A DNA stretch of 64,000 bases from Ascarosepion bandense (lineage: Eukaryota > Mollusca > Cephalopoda > Sepiida > Sepiidae): the NCBI GenBank assembly GCA_037127315.1, contig JBBBDQ010000191.1, positions 15,609,001-15,673,000 of the forward strand. Direction: 5' to 3'. The notes under the pieces are model-generated. The model made no database searches and had not been told where the DNA came from. It saw nothing but the letters and a program-made list of their open reading frames with translations. Below are positions 43,880-56,769 of this stretch, in pieces (position 1 is the first letter of the stretch; each line of letters starts with the position of its first letter). Both the position numbers and the translations under genes were made by a program.

Positions 43880-45370
43880 TATAGATTTCTGGTTTGCTAC
43901 TTTGAATGGTTGAGTTTAGAAGGGCAAGATTTCATCACAACCTTCAGAACCTTGGTGTTGAGATATGTTGTTTGCAAGAGACCTATTTTATTGTAAGTTA
44001 TGATGAGAAGATTCTATTTATGACATTTCACTATTTGTTGGTATGTTTTGATAATAGAGAAGAGTATTTTGGCTCGTAAACTGTTCTTGGAGTGTGATAT
44101 GTTTGTAGATCTGGCAGAGGCAATGTTTTTATCGTGAAGAAGAAAGCATTTCATCAACAGTGTAAAGTATGCTGACATTTTTTTATGGAGCAGCTCTATT
44201 GTGATGTCATCATGGCTGGTAGTATCATCAGGTGATCAGAATACTATCTTTGATCCCAATTTAGACTGCATATTCTAACATACATCTGGATGTGAATTTC
44301 CTATGGCTTTATTGTTGGGTTTGCTGATTAGTTTCAAAATTATCATCTATGAGAGTAGAATGGACTTAGGCAGATATCAGTAACTTGGATATGATGTGGC
44401 ATTCTAACTAAATTGACTAAGTTTTACTTAGGATAGTTGATGTTAGATTTTTTAAGTTTTAGATTTTTCAAGCTTTAATATAATTTATTTTGACATAGGC
44501 TAGTCAAGATACTAATAAACTTAGATAAGACTAAGCCTTAGTTGTTAGGATACTAGAAATTCAATACATAGTTATAAAGTTATTTTATGTGAAGGATTTT
44601 CAAGACTAGCTAATACTAACATTAAACCAGGAATTGATGGGGGTTCTGTTTTGGGGGATAAGTGGTGGGACAATTTGAAAAGTAGAACTAGGTTGTTTAC
44701 TGCCAATTATACTTACTGACTCGACCTAGATAGATTAGCAGTGCAGATGGTGACAGAATCTAGAGTAGACAGAACTGTTAAATCAGGAAATGTAGGTGAA
44801 GTAGCTCTGACTAAGGCAGAGCTTGTTTCCTTGCTTAACAAGTAGTGTCAATCTCTGGTAGTTAGATTAAAAAGAATATCTTCTGAAGCAACAAATATGG
44901 TTGCAGATTTGTTTGCAAAAGAATTTTGGAGTGCTACAGACTGGCATTTTGCCAGTGTCACATTGCCATATCAACAGTGTTTGACTACAAGCAAAAGCAT
45001 ATGTGAGGAATTTCATGATTCCCACTTAATGTGTTTTCAGCAGTCTAAGTTTGACACCTGTATAGCAGACATTATTCAGCTCAAGGTGACTGAAGTATCT
45101 AGGTGCAAAGGTTCTATAATGGAAGATGAGATTCAGAAAGTGTTAAAGAAAATTACAGACAAGATTTCAAGAATTGATAGTCTGTACAAATTGTAATTGA
45201 AGCTGACATAAATATTTTTTCTCTGATTTATACAGATTTTCAATCAAATTAAACCAGTGAATATTCCCAACATTTTACCAAAGGTTAGTGAAATTGCTAT
45301 GCAAGAACATAGACCTATTCAGTTTATTTGAACTACTGTTCTGTAGTTGAAAAGGTTGTAAACATTTTTG
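43880..45370 (+). mobile_element. Non-LTR retrotransposon (another LINE clade), endonuclease to RT start
   Basis: Reads NLQNLGVEICCLQETYFI near 43935-43990, an endonuclease block. A long linker follows whose 99-codon frame (44897-45196) has MVADLFAKEFWSATDWHFAS, CEEFHDSHLMCFQQSKFDTC and IMEDEIQKVLKKITDKISRI. The latter is the RT entrance (ED-I--ALK-M---KSPG-D). Readings near 45260-45350 (NIPNILPK, HRPIQFI) suggest early RT motifs. Clade not determined; it differs from the Jockey/CR1-type and RTE copies. Truncated at the 3' end. Confidence 0.68.
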
Positions 45371-46250
45371 TTTCTTTTGACATGTAATTCTCACAATCCA
45401 TTTCCTCTCAAACATTCTACTGACCACAACTAGTGTAGCCTGTTTAATACAGCAGTAACTGTTCTGCTTGTCATCTCATTCTATCCATTTTTTAACTTCT
45501 AATTTATAGCTAAAATTTAAATGTGAAAAGATAATTTTGTGAGAGTATTTGACTTCAGGTTCTATTTTAAATGTTTAACCCATGAAGCCACCCACCTCCC
45601 GCCTTTTTGGACAGTTCATATGCGAGGTACATTCAAATCTGTGTTCTGGAGATAAGAGGTTCTTCTAGTGTTGCAAAAAATGCATCCAACCCCTGGGCCT
45701 CTTTACCCTCTGTGGTAGTTCACTACATGTTCTTATCTTTGATCTTTACAAATGTTATTCCAGACACAATGTATTGGCCAAATATTCTTTGCTCATCAAC
45801 ATGTGTTGATTATTATTTTTGCACCTGTGATGTTGTTTCTTGTTCTGGTATATCAGAGTACATGGATTTCACAACTTGATCCAGATGTTAAAATTCATAC
45901 CAGCAACACTTCATTAACCACTGTCTATATCCATTTTACCACCATCGCAAAGTTATCTTAGTAGTGTGTGCTTTTTAAGTTTTTGAATCAATGTTACATA
46001 GTTTTGCCATTTGGCTATCTCTGTGGTTTGTATTGCTATTTTTCCCCACTTTTTAGGATTTTTGAGAAATTTTTAATATGCTTTGACTTGTATTTATTTA
46101 AACTTTTGTTCTCATTTTTTATTGATTTTTATGTTTTATGGATTATCAACCTTATACTGATTATTTAAAGTCAGGAAATATTTTTAGATTGTAAAAACTT
46201 TTTTTGATATAACGATTTACTGACACAAGTCCTATTAATTAGCCTATATT
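45371..46250. other. Unassigned AT-rich stretch
   Basis: Hydrophobic short frames at 45607-46168 look like chance ORFs in T-rich DNA. No gene is called. Confidence 0.4.
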
Positions 46251-46251
46251 T

Positions 46252-46390
46252 GAAAGGAGAATAAGTAGGTTCCTGCTTTTCCCAAAAGTATTTGCATGTA
46301 AATGAATATAACAAAACTGAATGGAATTGGAACTAAACTCTCCAATTAACAGTTCCAAGCTGTTATTCATTACACCACTTGCACATCCAA
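46252..46390 (-). mobile_element. tRNA-derived SINE, 5' half only
   Basis: The right end (46340-46388) is the inverse of the tRNA-like head ('gtggtgtaatgaataacagc') and the left part carries 'ttcccaaaagtatttgca'. The 3' half of the family is missing. Confidence 0.7.
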
Positions 46391-47090
46391 GCTTGTATTA
46401 TCAAGTGATCACTCATCTAGGTACCAGGTTCAACATTACTTAGTTTTAGTGATTGTATGGGAACCAATGTTTTAATGTCATGGCTGTAAGCCCATTCTCA
46501 TTTTTAATTATTATAGATATTATAATGAATACTTGGAGATAACTTGATGGTACTTGGCTGAAATCTTGTGTCTACGATAAGTAAGACTCAAAGATATGAA
46601 CAGTAATTTAAATAAATCAAAGTATATTGGTAATTTCTTATATCAAAAATCAAACAAAATTATAAAGAACTAAAGTGTTGAGAAGCAGTAATTGAGAGGC
46701 TAATAGTCTTTGAACATGTTTGTGTTGTAAAAATTAGGATAATTAGAAATAACCTGCTGCGTGGTGTGTATCTTATACTAAGTCAATGATCAAGCCATGC
46801 CAACAATTTAGAATGGTCCAAGATATTCTACAGAGTTGACCATAATTTCTTTGAGGTTGTTTTGTTCTTGGCCAGCTTTAAACTAGATTTCCACACCTGA
46901 ATTTAATAGATGGATATAACTGCCAGATCTGTGGTTGAATTGAAAATGGTTATCATCAATGCCTTTCATGCTCTCCAGATCTCTTTGCTTTCTTTAACTC
47001 AAGCTGTACATCCTTGCATTTCAACCTTTGCCTGTATACATCGAACCTGGTCTTGTATGGATTATATTAACAGATGCTACTTTGTGGTAC
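46391..47090. other. Unassigned AT-rich stretch
   Basis: No gene or assignable repeat. Confidence 0.4.
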
Positions 47091-47091
47091 A

Positions 47092-47347
47092 GTGGATATC
47101 AGCTCAGAATGAGAAATCGGAGCGCCGGGTTCAAATTCCAATTGAATTCATTGCATTCACTTATGCACAAATACCCTTAGGAAAGTTATTAATCCATATC
47201 TTCACTCCAGTTATGGGTTGAATAACAGGACAGATTGGATTCTATAGTCTTGGTTGGCAACTTGTCTACCACTGAAAGTAATGACAATCTACTGTGTGGA
47301 AAATCTCCTGCCCAGTCAGTCATGTCACATATGGCACTGACTGACTA
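47092..47347 (+). mobile_element. tRNA-derived SINE
   Basis: Head ttgtggtacagtggatatca (A box) and gttcaaattcc (B box). The core includes 'acaaatacccttaggaaag', 'ctatagtcttggttggcaac' and the 'cccagtcagtcatgtcac' end. It is the same family as 5612, 30131, 43204 and 46252. Confidence 0.85.
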
Positions 47348-47895
47348 TTATGAGAAAGTAACTTTCTTAAACTGGTAATGTCTTCATGCTGCCAAGAATG
47401 CTCAGCTTGAAAATGTTGGTAAAAAAAAATCACATCAAATAAGATATTGATAAGAGCTAGAATTAACTATTGACTTGCAGTTGGGCTTGTGAGGATGACT
47501 TCTCTCTGACCATTTCAGTTGAATGAGTGAGTTGTATAAGATACTTGGAATCTGAGTCAGTCCCAAGTTTTAAATGGCATAAACTTAGAGGCACTGGAAA
47601 AGGTTGAGGCCACAGTTAATTTGTCCATGAAGAGTAGAGTGAAGTTATGCATTTCTAACAATCATTTTACCATCCTTTACTGTCAATACTTCCACACTTG
47701 TGTATTAAATGAGTTGAGCTCAAGAAGGCTCACATGGTGCATTGTGAAATCTTTTGGCTCTATCTTTCTAAATGCAGTTTAGGGAACAAGAATATTGGTA
47801 TATTGTGGTATACCTTATGGGTAAAGCCTTTTTTTATTTTTAGGCTACATGAGTTTGCAAGGTGATATATATGTGCAACAATTTAGTTAGTGCAC
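47348..47895. other. Unassigned stretch
   Basis: No gene. A weak resemblance to LINE C-terminal text near 47560-47800 is not good enough to annotate. Confidence 0.35.
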
Positions 47896-47899
47896 ACTG

Positions 47900-47932
<33 letters not shown>
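47900..47932. repeat. (TA)n microsatellite
   Basis: An alternating TA tract. Confidence 0.95.
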
Positions 47933-47934
<2 letters not shown>

Positions 47935-47952
47935 GTATACAAATACACACAC

Positions 47953-48820
47953 ATGTGGATGATTGGTTAATTGTTGCTTTTTTATATTTTTAATTTCATA
48001 CACGCTCATTGTTCTTGATTTTGTTGACTGCACACTATGGTAGGGTCAGTTGAGCATTGTCTGTGAGAAAAAGAGTACCATAACACAATTCATTCTGCCA
48101 GAAACTTGAAAACAGCAGGCTGTATTGATTGGCATCTGTACTGGAAGCTCCACTAAAAAAACAGTTCAGAGTGCTTAGGTGGCAGTCTATGGACAGTGCA
48201 GAGGATTTGGAAAAAGTTGGATGAGTCTGATGGTGATTACAACAGCTCAGAAAACTTATTCTGATAAGAAGCGAACTCTAAGAATTGTTGGTAAGGGCCT
48301 TATACTCAAGATGGAGTCCTCCATCAAGTGCCTTGAGAAGGTAGTGCTGCCCTTGTTCAAGAGTTTGACTGCTGGAAGACCCTGTGTCTGGCAACAGAAC
48401 TATGTACCATGTTACACAAGCAGGAGAAACCAGTTATAGCTGTCATACAATTTCTGCAACCACATCACCTCTTACATCTGGCCACCTAACTCTCCAGACA
48501 GCAATTTCCTTGATTATTATGTATGAGCTACAGTTGAGCAAGAGACCAACAAAACTCCTTGTAACACCAAAAATGAACCAAAAGCAAAGGTTATGGCAGC
48601 ATTCAACAACCTAAACAAGGATACCTTCCAAAAGAGTTGTGACAGATTACGAAATCATTTGAAGGCTGCGGTTGAACCCAATGGCAATTTTATTGAATAT
48701 ATTTACTCTTTAGTATTTCATAATACTTTTGTGTAATTTTGGTGACTATGTCTGTTACAATGAGATATTAGTGTTTTCATTTTTGCATAATGTAAATGAC
48801 AATTTATCCATCGCACCCTG
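47953..48820 (+). mobile_element. Mariner-superfamily element (copy 4, deletion class A)
   Basis: A decayed left end gattggttaattgttgc and a well-kept right TIR (gacaatttatccatcgcacc, then ctgta). At about 48260-48315 the reading DKKRTLRIVGKG joins LILKMESSIKCLEKVVLP, the same junction as copy 1. Then DPVSGNRTMYHVTQAGETS, around the former second Asp (now lost), and the C-terminal half follow. No intact ORF. Confidence 0.83.
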
Positions 48821-48829
48821 TATATAAAT

Positions 48830-50380
48830 ATTTTTTTCGCTTAAATCATTGGATACATTTCTTAAATTGTCATATTTGAATCAATTTATTTTTTTTTCAC
48901 CAAGTGATGTTAAAATAAAAAGAATCCTGAAGAATGTGACTTACTAATTTAATAAGTGTGAAGAGCAATGCTTGCTGTCTTCCGTTTTTTTTTTTTTTTT
49001 GGCTTTGTTCTAAATTTTTTATTTTCTTTATAAAAAAATAAATATTGCATGATAGTCAGTTTGCTTCCTGTCACTAATATTGCAACTGACAAAGTTTTGG
49101 ATATTACTGCTAATAATATTGGTGTTTCATTTACTCTGCTGCCAAATCGGAGTAAAGTGACTAAGACATGCAAGTATATCATTTGTGCCTTGGCCAGCCT
49201 ATGAACTTTCTATCTGACACTTGTATGTAAGTTAAATTTTTTTGTTATATACAACTTCAAAAACTGCATGAACCTACATCATCTCTGGAAAATCTTTCAG
49301 AAGTTGAAGTGTTTCATTCATGAGGCTAAGGATGAGTAAAAAAGAATCATAAATTTTTATTGACCACTAGGTATCAAAATGAAAAGGATGGGATTATTTC
49401 TCTACATGGAAATTAAATTTAATGAAATCAGCAGTAGAAAGTGTCATACTTTATATGATGAGGATGGAAGTTGGCATTTCTTTAAAAAAAATGCTAGGAG
49501 AAATAGTGACTTCTCCCCTTGATTGTCATGATTTTAAAGGGATTTCTGTTGCAATTAATACCTTTTTATTACTGTTATCACATTAAAAAAACTAGTATTC
49601 AATTAAGAAATTTTGAGATGGAAAAATGGTCTCAAAAAGCCATGGAGGTAACAGTACAATGAGAATGGAAACAAAATGGCATAGCTTGAAGATAAGTAAC
49701 AAAAGAATTATAGAACTGTGAATTGCTGAAGCAAAAAGGTTTAGTAAAACCTGTCAACCACCATTCTAAAATGAAAGATTCCGTTCTATTTTCTTTCAGA
49801 ATGGATGTTGTAGATAATATAAATTGTATGTTGGTTGAATGTGTTGTGACAGCTAATAATGAAAAATTTAAGTTTCAATAATAATCTAAACCCCAAAACT
49901 AATCACATCAAGTTGACTGACTATGGTAAAGCAAATAATCACTTTGAAAAATGGTAATGCCTGTATGTCTTTGATAAATTTGAAATGGAATAGACAGAAT
50001 TTTGTTCTAAAACCTTAAAAATAATAGTTTTTATCCAATCATTCAAACAGGATATTTTTCCTGTTTAAGCAGCCAGTAACAAAGATGCATCTGTTAAATT
50101 TTTCTTAGTTGGTCTGTTTTGATGGTACAAGATATTATATTAAAAAGAAAGATATATTTGTTCTTTCTCTATAATTTTGTCAGTATTTCTATTATGTTAT
50201 GTTAACCTAACAGGAGCACAAAATCTTCAAAATTGTAATTTGAAAGATAGAATAATGCTTCTAAGTATCATTGCAGTAAGGAAAATTGTTATGATTAATA
50301 TTGTGTGTGAAATTTCTACAAAATAAAAGCAATTACCATACAGAAATAGAAAGCCAGAAGGTGTGTGTTTTGATTTTTAG
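48830..50380. other. Unassigned stretch upstream of the copia remnant
   Basis: May contain decayed gag-protease of the downstream Ty1/copia element, but no motif is readable. 49040-49160 shares a diverged ~100-bp stretch ('actgctaataatatt' and neighbours) with 53495-53590. Confidence 0.35.
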
Positions 50381-50389
50381 TTGGTACAA

Positions 50390-52430
50390 TACATTCTATG
50401 CTAGAGATGATTTCAGATATGCTCTGAATTTCATCAGTCAATATTTAAGTTTGATAATGACTTAGGACAAGAGTGATATTTACAAGTCAATAAGAAATAT
50501 TTAGCTGAAATTTTACTGAAATGTATCAGAAATGACAACTGTACACAATTAAATGTCTGCTCCCTATTCATGACACCAAAATAGCACCATGGAAAGAGCC
50601 TGGCAATTTCTTTTTGAAATGACACAGTGTTTGTGACAAGTTGAGATTACCAAAAATGTTAACATACACTATCATGGCTGCTGCAAATATTTGAAATATG
50701 TGTTAAAATCTAAGAACAGGAAAATCTTTTTTGAATTATTCACTTATACTAAACCAAATATTAGTGAAGTATATATTTTTCATATCTGTTGCAAAAAAAA
50801 TAGTCCATGATTATATTTCCAACAAAAGGAAAGAAATTAAAAAGTCATGTGTATAAAATTCACCAATAACTTTGAAGCTGTGAACGGTAGTGGTAGTTGT
50901 AATCTGTCACTTGTGCCACTTGACAAAATAATTTTAAGACTTAAGTAGATTAAGACTGATCTACTTGAACAGAAAAATAAAGATGATCAAGAAAGTTGTG
51001 GACAAGAAACAATGCAAGCCTCATTTCTGTTCATGATCTAGTAGCAGATAATGTAATAGTTCATAATTCCCCCCCCCCTCCCCAACAAGAACAAAACAGA
51101 TACTGATCAATTTCAAAATCTCTGGGAAGTTAAAAAGAAAGTGAAATTGTTGATCAGGATGCTGGATCTGAGTGTACTGAATATAATTTTATTGAGGAAG
51201 ACAGAGGTGGTTTATTTCCTAGTAGAAATTATTATAAACCAAAGCATCCTGAAGATTGTATTATTGTGACTATCATTCATGGGAATTTGAAATGCACCAC
51301 AGACTCGTTAGTTAATATACCCAAGACACTTCTGTTAATTCATACTGTTGTCAAAACATCATGTATGATAAAATGAATACTCTAAGGGAAAACAATAGAT
51401 ATGAATTAGTCTGCTTATCAGAAAACAGAAAACTATGATTAAAATCTAACAAAAATGATGAGAAATAGTACAAGGTATGTTTTATTTCAAAGGGATATTC
51501 ATAAATATTTAGCATTGATTAACATGAGACTTTTCACCTACAGCAGGTATTATATCTATTGTGTTAATATAGGTGAATTGTTAACTAGATGGATGTTAAA
51601 GTTGTTTATTTGAATGCTCCAATCAATTGTGAACTTTATGGTGAATGAACAGAAGATTTTGCAATTAATGATAAAAATGAGGGAAAATTTGTTTTTAGCA
51701 AAAAGAAAAAAAATGATATAATCTGAAACAAAGTGAACAAAACTGGAATACAATATAGGATTTGTATTTGATTACTCAAGACTTCATCCAATCAATTGCC
51801 AATCTTTGTACCTCTACTATACATTTTAGAGATAAAATTATGATTATTATTTGAGTTTGGCAATATTATTGCAACAAATTAGTTTTATACTCACTGATTT
51901 GAAGAAGTGTTTTGACTCACAAGTTTAAATTAAAGAGCCGTAGTGAAATTGCTTGGTTCTTTGTAGGCAATTTATGTATGAAAATAATTACATAGTTAGA
52001 ATCAACCAGAGCTATAGAAAAATTGATAACTAAATTTATGTAAAATTTGTAAACCCAGATCCATTCTTTGATATGATGAGGATAGGACTAAATTGATAGA
52101 TGATAAATTGTACAGAGAAACAGTTTAATCTGTTATAATTGTCACTTGACTGAATCTGTTCTATTGTAATGGAGTTGTCACAATACCAGATGATGTTTAC
52201 TATTGCTCACTTAACCAGTATAAAATAGGTGCAATCTTAAACTTATTAAAATTTAATGTTCAAAAAGTCAGTTTAACCCCTGAGTTTAATTTCTTTCTAT
52301 GACACAGATTGGGTTATTTATAAAGCCTATCATAGTGTTATTGGTTATTAATGTCTTGCAAAAGTGGAAAACTGTTACATTATTCACTTGAAAAGTGGAA
52401 TGCATAGCTTTAGCAATCACAATATGAGTT
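50390..52430 (+). mobile_element. Ty1/copia retrotransposon remnant: integrase, RT, RNase H
   Basis: Heavily mutated, but the motif order is clear. Integrase: MSAPYS-HQNSTMERAW at 50553-50605, then FELFTYTKPNISEVYIF (about 50725-50780). RT: MDVKVVYLNAPINCELYGE at 51589-51645, the copia block before the catalytic pair. RNase H: LYRETV (about 52106) and the late ALAITI (about 52407-52424). The rest is full of stops and frameshifts. No LTR was found. The order IN-RT-RNase H separates it from the gypsy remnants in the window. Confidence 0.82.
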
Positions 52431-53600
52431 TTTTAATTCAATTACAGGGTGTAGTATGATGAGTTCTGATTTGTTCAACTGTGCATCTGGGTGCTTTAAC
52501 TTTTGTGGCAAATCCTGCATAGCATTAAAGCTCAAACATAATCCTAAGTCTAGAATGCAGAAAGATGTTTAGTGTATATTTTGTTTGAGAAAAATGTATC
52601 AAGTTTTTTTTTTTTTTCAAAAACTCCTAACTGGAATTAAGCTGAAGGAGTTCATTAATATGATTATGAAAATCTAATCTCAAAATGTAATTTTATTTTT
52701 GTAGAAATTACAACTTTATTTTTATGTAGGCATTTTGACTAAATCACCTTAATTTTATGGAAATGTTCATAATTAAATTTCAGACTCGATAACTTTTATC
52801 ATAATTTAGTTTAAGAATTCTCCTCTACTCATTTGTTTTTTATTTCAAGACTATTAGTGCATGCATTCTAACCACTCACAATGAGTTGTTAGTTTTTCTC
52901 AAAATGTTTATGAAAAACCTGTTATATTTTCTGCATTTTTATAATTTTCAAATTCACCCTTGTATTTTCAATTTAGTTTGAGAAGTAAAAAAAAAAACCC
53001 CAAAAAACAATATAATGATTATATTAATGGTTTAAGTTTTTCAACCAAAAACTGATGGAAAAGATATAATTTTCTTTGCTTTGTTTATTTAAGCAAAATG
53101 AATTCTTACAGTTGGATCCAAATATTTTTAATTTTCAGAGAAAATACAAATATCTAAATTTATAAGATAAGTTTAAGTCCTTCAAAATTGTTTTCTGACT
53201 TTCATTTTTCATTCATGAGTTTAAAAAAAGTGCTAAAATTTTCTTAATTTTGCTTTTGTATTTCCCATTTTTTAAAAGCTCACTACTATTTTGAGAAGTG
53301 AAAGCTTTTTTTTATATTTTAAGAGATTTGTTGCTTTTAGAATAAATACTAATATTAAAAAAAATTGTATTATTCCCAATAACCTAATCGGTCATATCAA
53401 ACTGTTTTATTTTCCGCTGATGATGAGACATAATTTCTGTCCAAGATAGTCATAATAAAATGTATGCTGATGATAATTTACTTTATGCTATCACTGTGAA
53501 TATAATAACTGAAAATATTGTAGGTACAACTGCTGATAATATTATGGTTTTATTTAGTTTGCCATCAAATCTAGTAAAATGTCTTCAGCTCTAATTTCAG
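52431..53600. other. AT-rich probable intronic sequence
   Basis: No gene. It contains the second copy of the ~100-bp stretch mentioned for 49040-49160. Confidence 0.4.
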
Positions 53601-53799
53601 ATTATATAAAGTAGGTATCTCCACTTTTTCATGAGGATTCACAATACCTAAATTTTAAAATGAATTTTGACAATTGTAAAAGCTTTCTTGCTTTCATTCT
53701 AGCTTTAATTGAAAGTTAAAGATTGAACTACTATTTCTATCTAGTGTATTTATCAAACATAACTCATATTGATATTTTTTTCTGAAATAGCTGATTAGC

Positions 53800-54925
53800 A
53801 CTGTTTTTAAGCATCTTTCATTGCAATGTAAATTTCTTTATTAAAAGTCATCCAAAAATAAAATATACTTTTTGGAAATTTTATTTGAGGAATATTAGCT
53901 GATTTAAAGTATAATTAATCTGATTTGAAACAAACATTAAGTTAAAAAGAAAAAAAACATAAAAACAAACTTTAAAATGAGCAGTAGTAGCGATTTACAT
54001 ATCTTTCAACACCTGTCAAGCGCTGATAAGCTATTTACATTTTTATTGCTGTCTTGCAGAGACTTTACATGTTAAAATATAATTTAAGAAAATGACAGGT
54101 GAACGCTTTTTTTATGTAATTTTTAAGTATTTCGTAATGTTGGAAATATTTTCTGTGATCTAATTTTAAGAACATTGATTTTAAACTTACGATAGTCATT
54201 AATCATTTTTTTCGATAATGTCATGTATGGTAATCCATGCTTTCAAAATAAGCACATTTTATACAGATGAAAAAAATATTTTTCAAATCTTAGTGCATGA
54301 TGATTTGTATTTTTCAATTTTCACTAAGTAAATATAGTCTTCACTTAATAACTTAACATGAAACAAAGTTTTGAAGAATTTAAAAAACATTTTTGAAACT
54401 ATAAATTATTATAATAAAAAAAGAAAAAAAATCTTGTAAAAATTCATTATTCATTGCCAAAACATTTTCCTCTAACTTTTATGTCCTTTATATATATTAC
54501 TTATAAAAGCAATTAAAAGCTTATCTAAGTAAATTATATAGTTTTATTGCAGTTTTTATTTTACTATTTGTAGCAGATTTTCAGGAAAGTAGCAACCGTT
54601 AATAAAAATAAAAAAATTGAAGGATTTACATTCTCCAAGGAGTTTTCTGTTTAACTAATGAAACAGTTTGTAGCCAAATAACTTCTAGAAATTTAATGAA
54701 GTTAGGACAGGGGGTAACAAATGTAAAAAAAAAAAAAATTACCAAGATTTTATAAAAATAGTAATTTCATAAATGAATTTGATCATTTACAAATAAGTCC
54801 TGAATGTTTCATTGAAATCCAACTATTATTTAATTTTTGCAAGAATTTCCAAATTAATGTGTTTTTCACCAGAAACAAAGGCACTAAAATTCTCATAATG
54901 AACTCTGGCCCCCCTCTTTGTTTAT
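53800..54925 (+). repeat. Direct duplication, copy A
   Basis: An AT-rich non-coding unit whose landmarks recur in the same order in copy B (54960-56600). They include 'aatattagctgatttaaagt', 'aaaagcaattaaaagctt', 'aatttccaaa' and 'gacactaaatt'-type words. The order is conserved over more than 1 kb. Confidence 0.75.
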
Positions 54926-55379
54926 TCTTCTTAACATAAACATTTTGACAATAAGACATTATTCATAAAGTTTAGAGCCTTTTTTCATCATCTTGAAAAT
55001 CTTGCAAAAATAAAATGTGCTTCTCTGAAACTTTAAGGAATATTAGCTGATTTAAAGTATAATTAATCTGATTTGAAACATATTCTTTATTTCATGTTTA
55101 AAACATCACAGAAAACATTTAACTCAACAGTAGCTGTGTTTTGTTTTTTTTTTAACCTTGACAGTAGCTAATTTGATGTGTTGACAGGCTGATTTACAGT
55201 GTGATGACAGATCTTTATTGTTCTATGGCAACTTTATTAGTAAAACATAATTTAGGAAAATGACATGAGCACCTTTATTTTTATAATTTTTAAATATTCT
55301 GTAATGTTAAAAATTTAGGAAAATATTCTCTGGAATCTAATGTTTTATTGAATTTTAGAAATTTTGCCTTTAGATTTAA

Positions 55380-55560
55380 CTAGCATCATAGCCTGGCGTT
55401 GCCCATGCAACTCGGAACATTTTAGTAGTAGAAGATGCCAATGAGAGGAGTAGATGGAAATCTTTTATTGAAAGTTGGAAAGGAGAGCTGAGGCTGTTAG
55501 TAACCATTTTCAGCATTAAGAAGGCATTGAATGCATGTTGTTGTTGTTGTTTTTTATTTT
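55380..55560. other. Unclassified insert in copy B
   Basis: The phrase 'ctagcatcatagcctggcgt' followed by 'tgcccatgcaactcgg' looks like the edge of a common molluscan repeat. It lies between copy B sequence and the LINE tail. The family is not determined. Confidence 0.35.
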
Positions 55561-55569
55561 TTATTTTAT

Positions 55570-55672
55570 TTTTTTTAATCATATCAGCCTGAGTAAGGCG
55601 GTAACACCACTGATGTGCAGGGGGCTACGTAAGAGTGAAAAGATTGGAAAAGAGAAAGCTGTTGCTGTAGTA
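55570..55672 (-). mobile_element. LINE 3' terminus (Jockey/CR1-type), short copy
   Basis: 'atcatatcagcctgagtaag' then 'gcggtaacaccactgatgtg' and 'cagggggctacgtaagagtg' on the + strand. It closely matches 8610-8690 and has a T-rich tail on the left. Confidence 0.78.
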
Positions 55673-55910
55673 TTCGAACAGTATAAAGTGTAATTTTAGT
55701 GCCTGTCATACTTTTGTCTCCTAAGGGGGGAAAGACTTAAATAATTAAATTAACCATTGGCACCTTTTTTTACATTTCTTGATTTGTTTGAAAAAACACT
55801 TTTTTAAAAAAATATTTCTCTTGTTTCAAAATTACGGGGAAAACTATCCACATTTTTTTGTTGACCAAATGAATTTTTAAGACGTTGGAATAAAAATTAA
55901 ATATAAAGGC

Positions 55911-55916
<6 letters not shown>

Positions 55917-55942
<26 letters not shown>
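55917..55942. repeat. (TA)n microsatellite
   Basis: An alternating TA tract. Confidence 0.95.
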
Positions 55943-55947
<5 letters not shown>

Positions 55948-56769
55948 TTGCTCCTATTTTCTGATAATGTTGTTTGTTGCAAAAATTGATGTGAATAAAA
56001 AAATTAAATATTGATGGGCAAAAGCTTTTTGTTTGATTAGTAAATATAGTTTTCATGTAAAAATATAATCTAAAAGGCTGAAATTAATATAGAATTTTAA
56101 GATTTAAAACTTAAATTATTCTAATTAAAATTTAAAAAAATGAAATGATTCTTGTAAAAATTCAGTATTTATTGAAAAATAAATTTTTTTTCTTACAACA
56201 ATACTATCCTTAATATATTTTATTTATAAAAGCAATTAAAAGCTTTGCTAATTAAATAATGTAATATTTTTATTTTATGATAAAAGGCAGAATGATTTAA
56301 ATTCTCCAAGGACTTCTGCTTTTAAATGATATAAATATGAATAGGCTGAAATTTTAATTTCTGGAAATTTCATGAGGTATGAAGCGGGTAACGGACATAA
56401 GAAAACAAAAAAAAAATTATCTAGATTTTCCAAAACAAAAATAAATTTAAAAAATAAGTTCATTCGTTTTTTAATAAGTCCTGAAAATTTAATTAAAATT
56501 TAACAATTTATTTTTGCTAGAATTTCCAAAACTGTTTTTTTTCTTTTCAATCACAAAAAGACACTAAATTTTCCATAAAAATCTTTGGCTCACTACTGAT
56601 GTAAATAAAAGAAAAAATTTTTAACCAAAGTTTTGAGTGTGCTACAAAGGTTTAAAAAATATATAAAACAATTAAAAAATACTTTGGTCTTATCTGTTAA
56701 TAACACCATAAACATTTAGATGATAAATTCTGTTTTAAACAAGTTTGGGGCATTTTTGATCATGCCCAG

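Larger units (their letters stand above)
54960..56600 (+). repeat. Direct duplication, copy B (longer because of an insertion)
   Basis: Parallel to copy A. The landmark 'aatattagctgatttaaagt' is at 55037 and 'aaaagcaattaaaagctt' near 56228. Around 55380-55700 it contains extra sequence, mostly a LINE 3' end, absent from copy A. It diverges from copy A by many substitutions and indels. Confidence 0.75.

Noticed and set aside
45607..46168. Hydrophobic ORFs suggesting a membrane protein
   Set aside because: T-rich DNA gives Phe/Leu/Ile-rich frames by chance. There are three overlapping short frames and no conserved motif.
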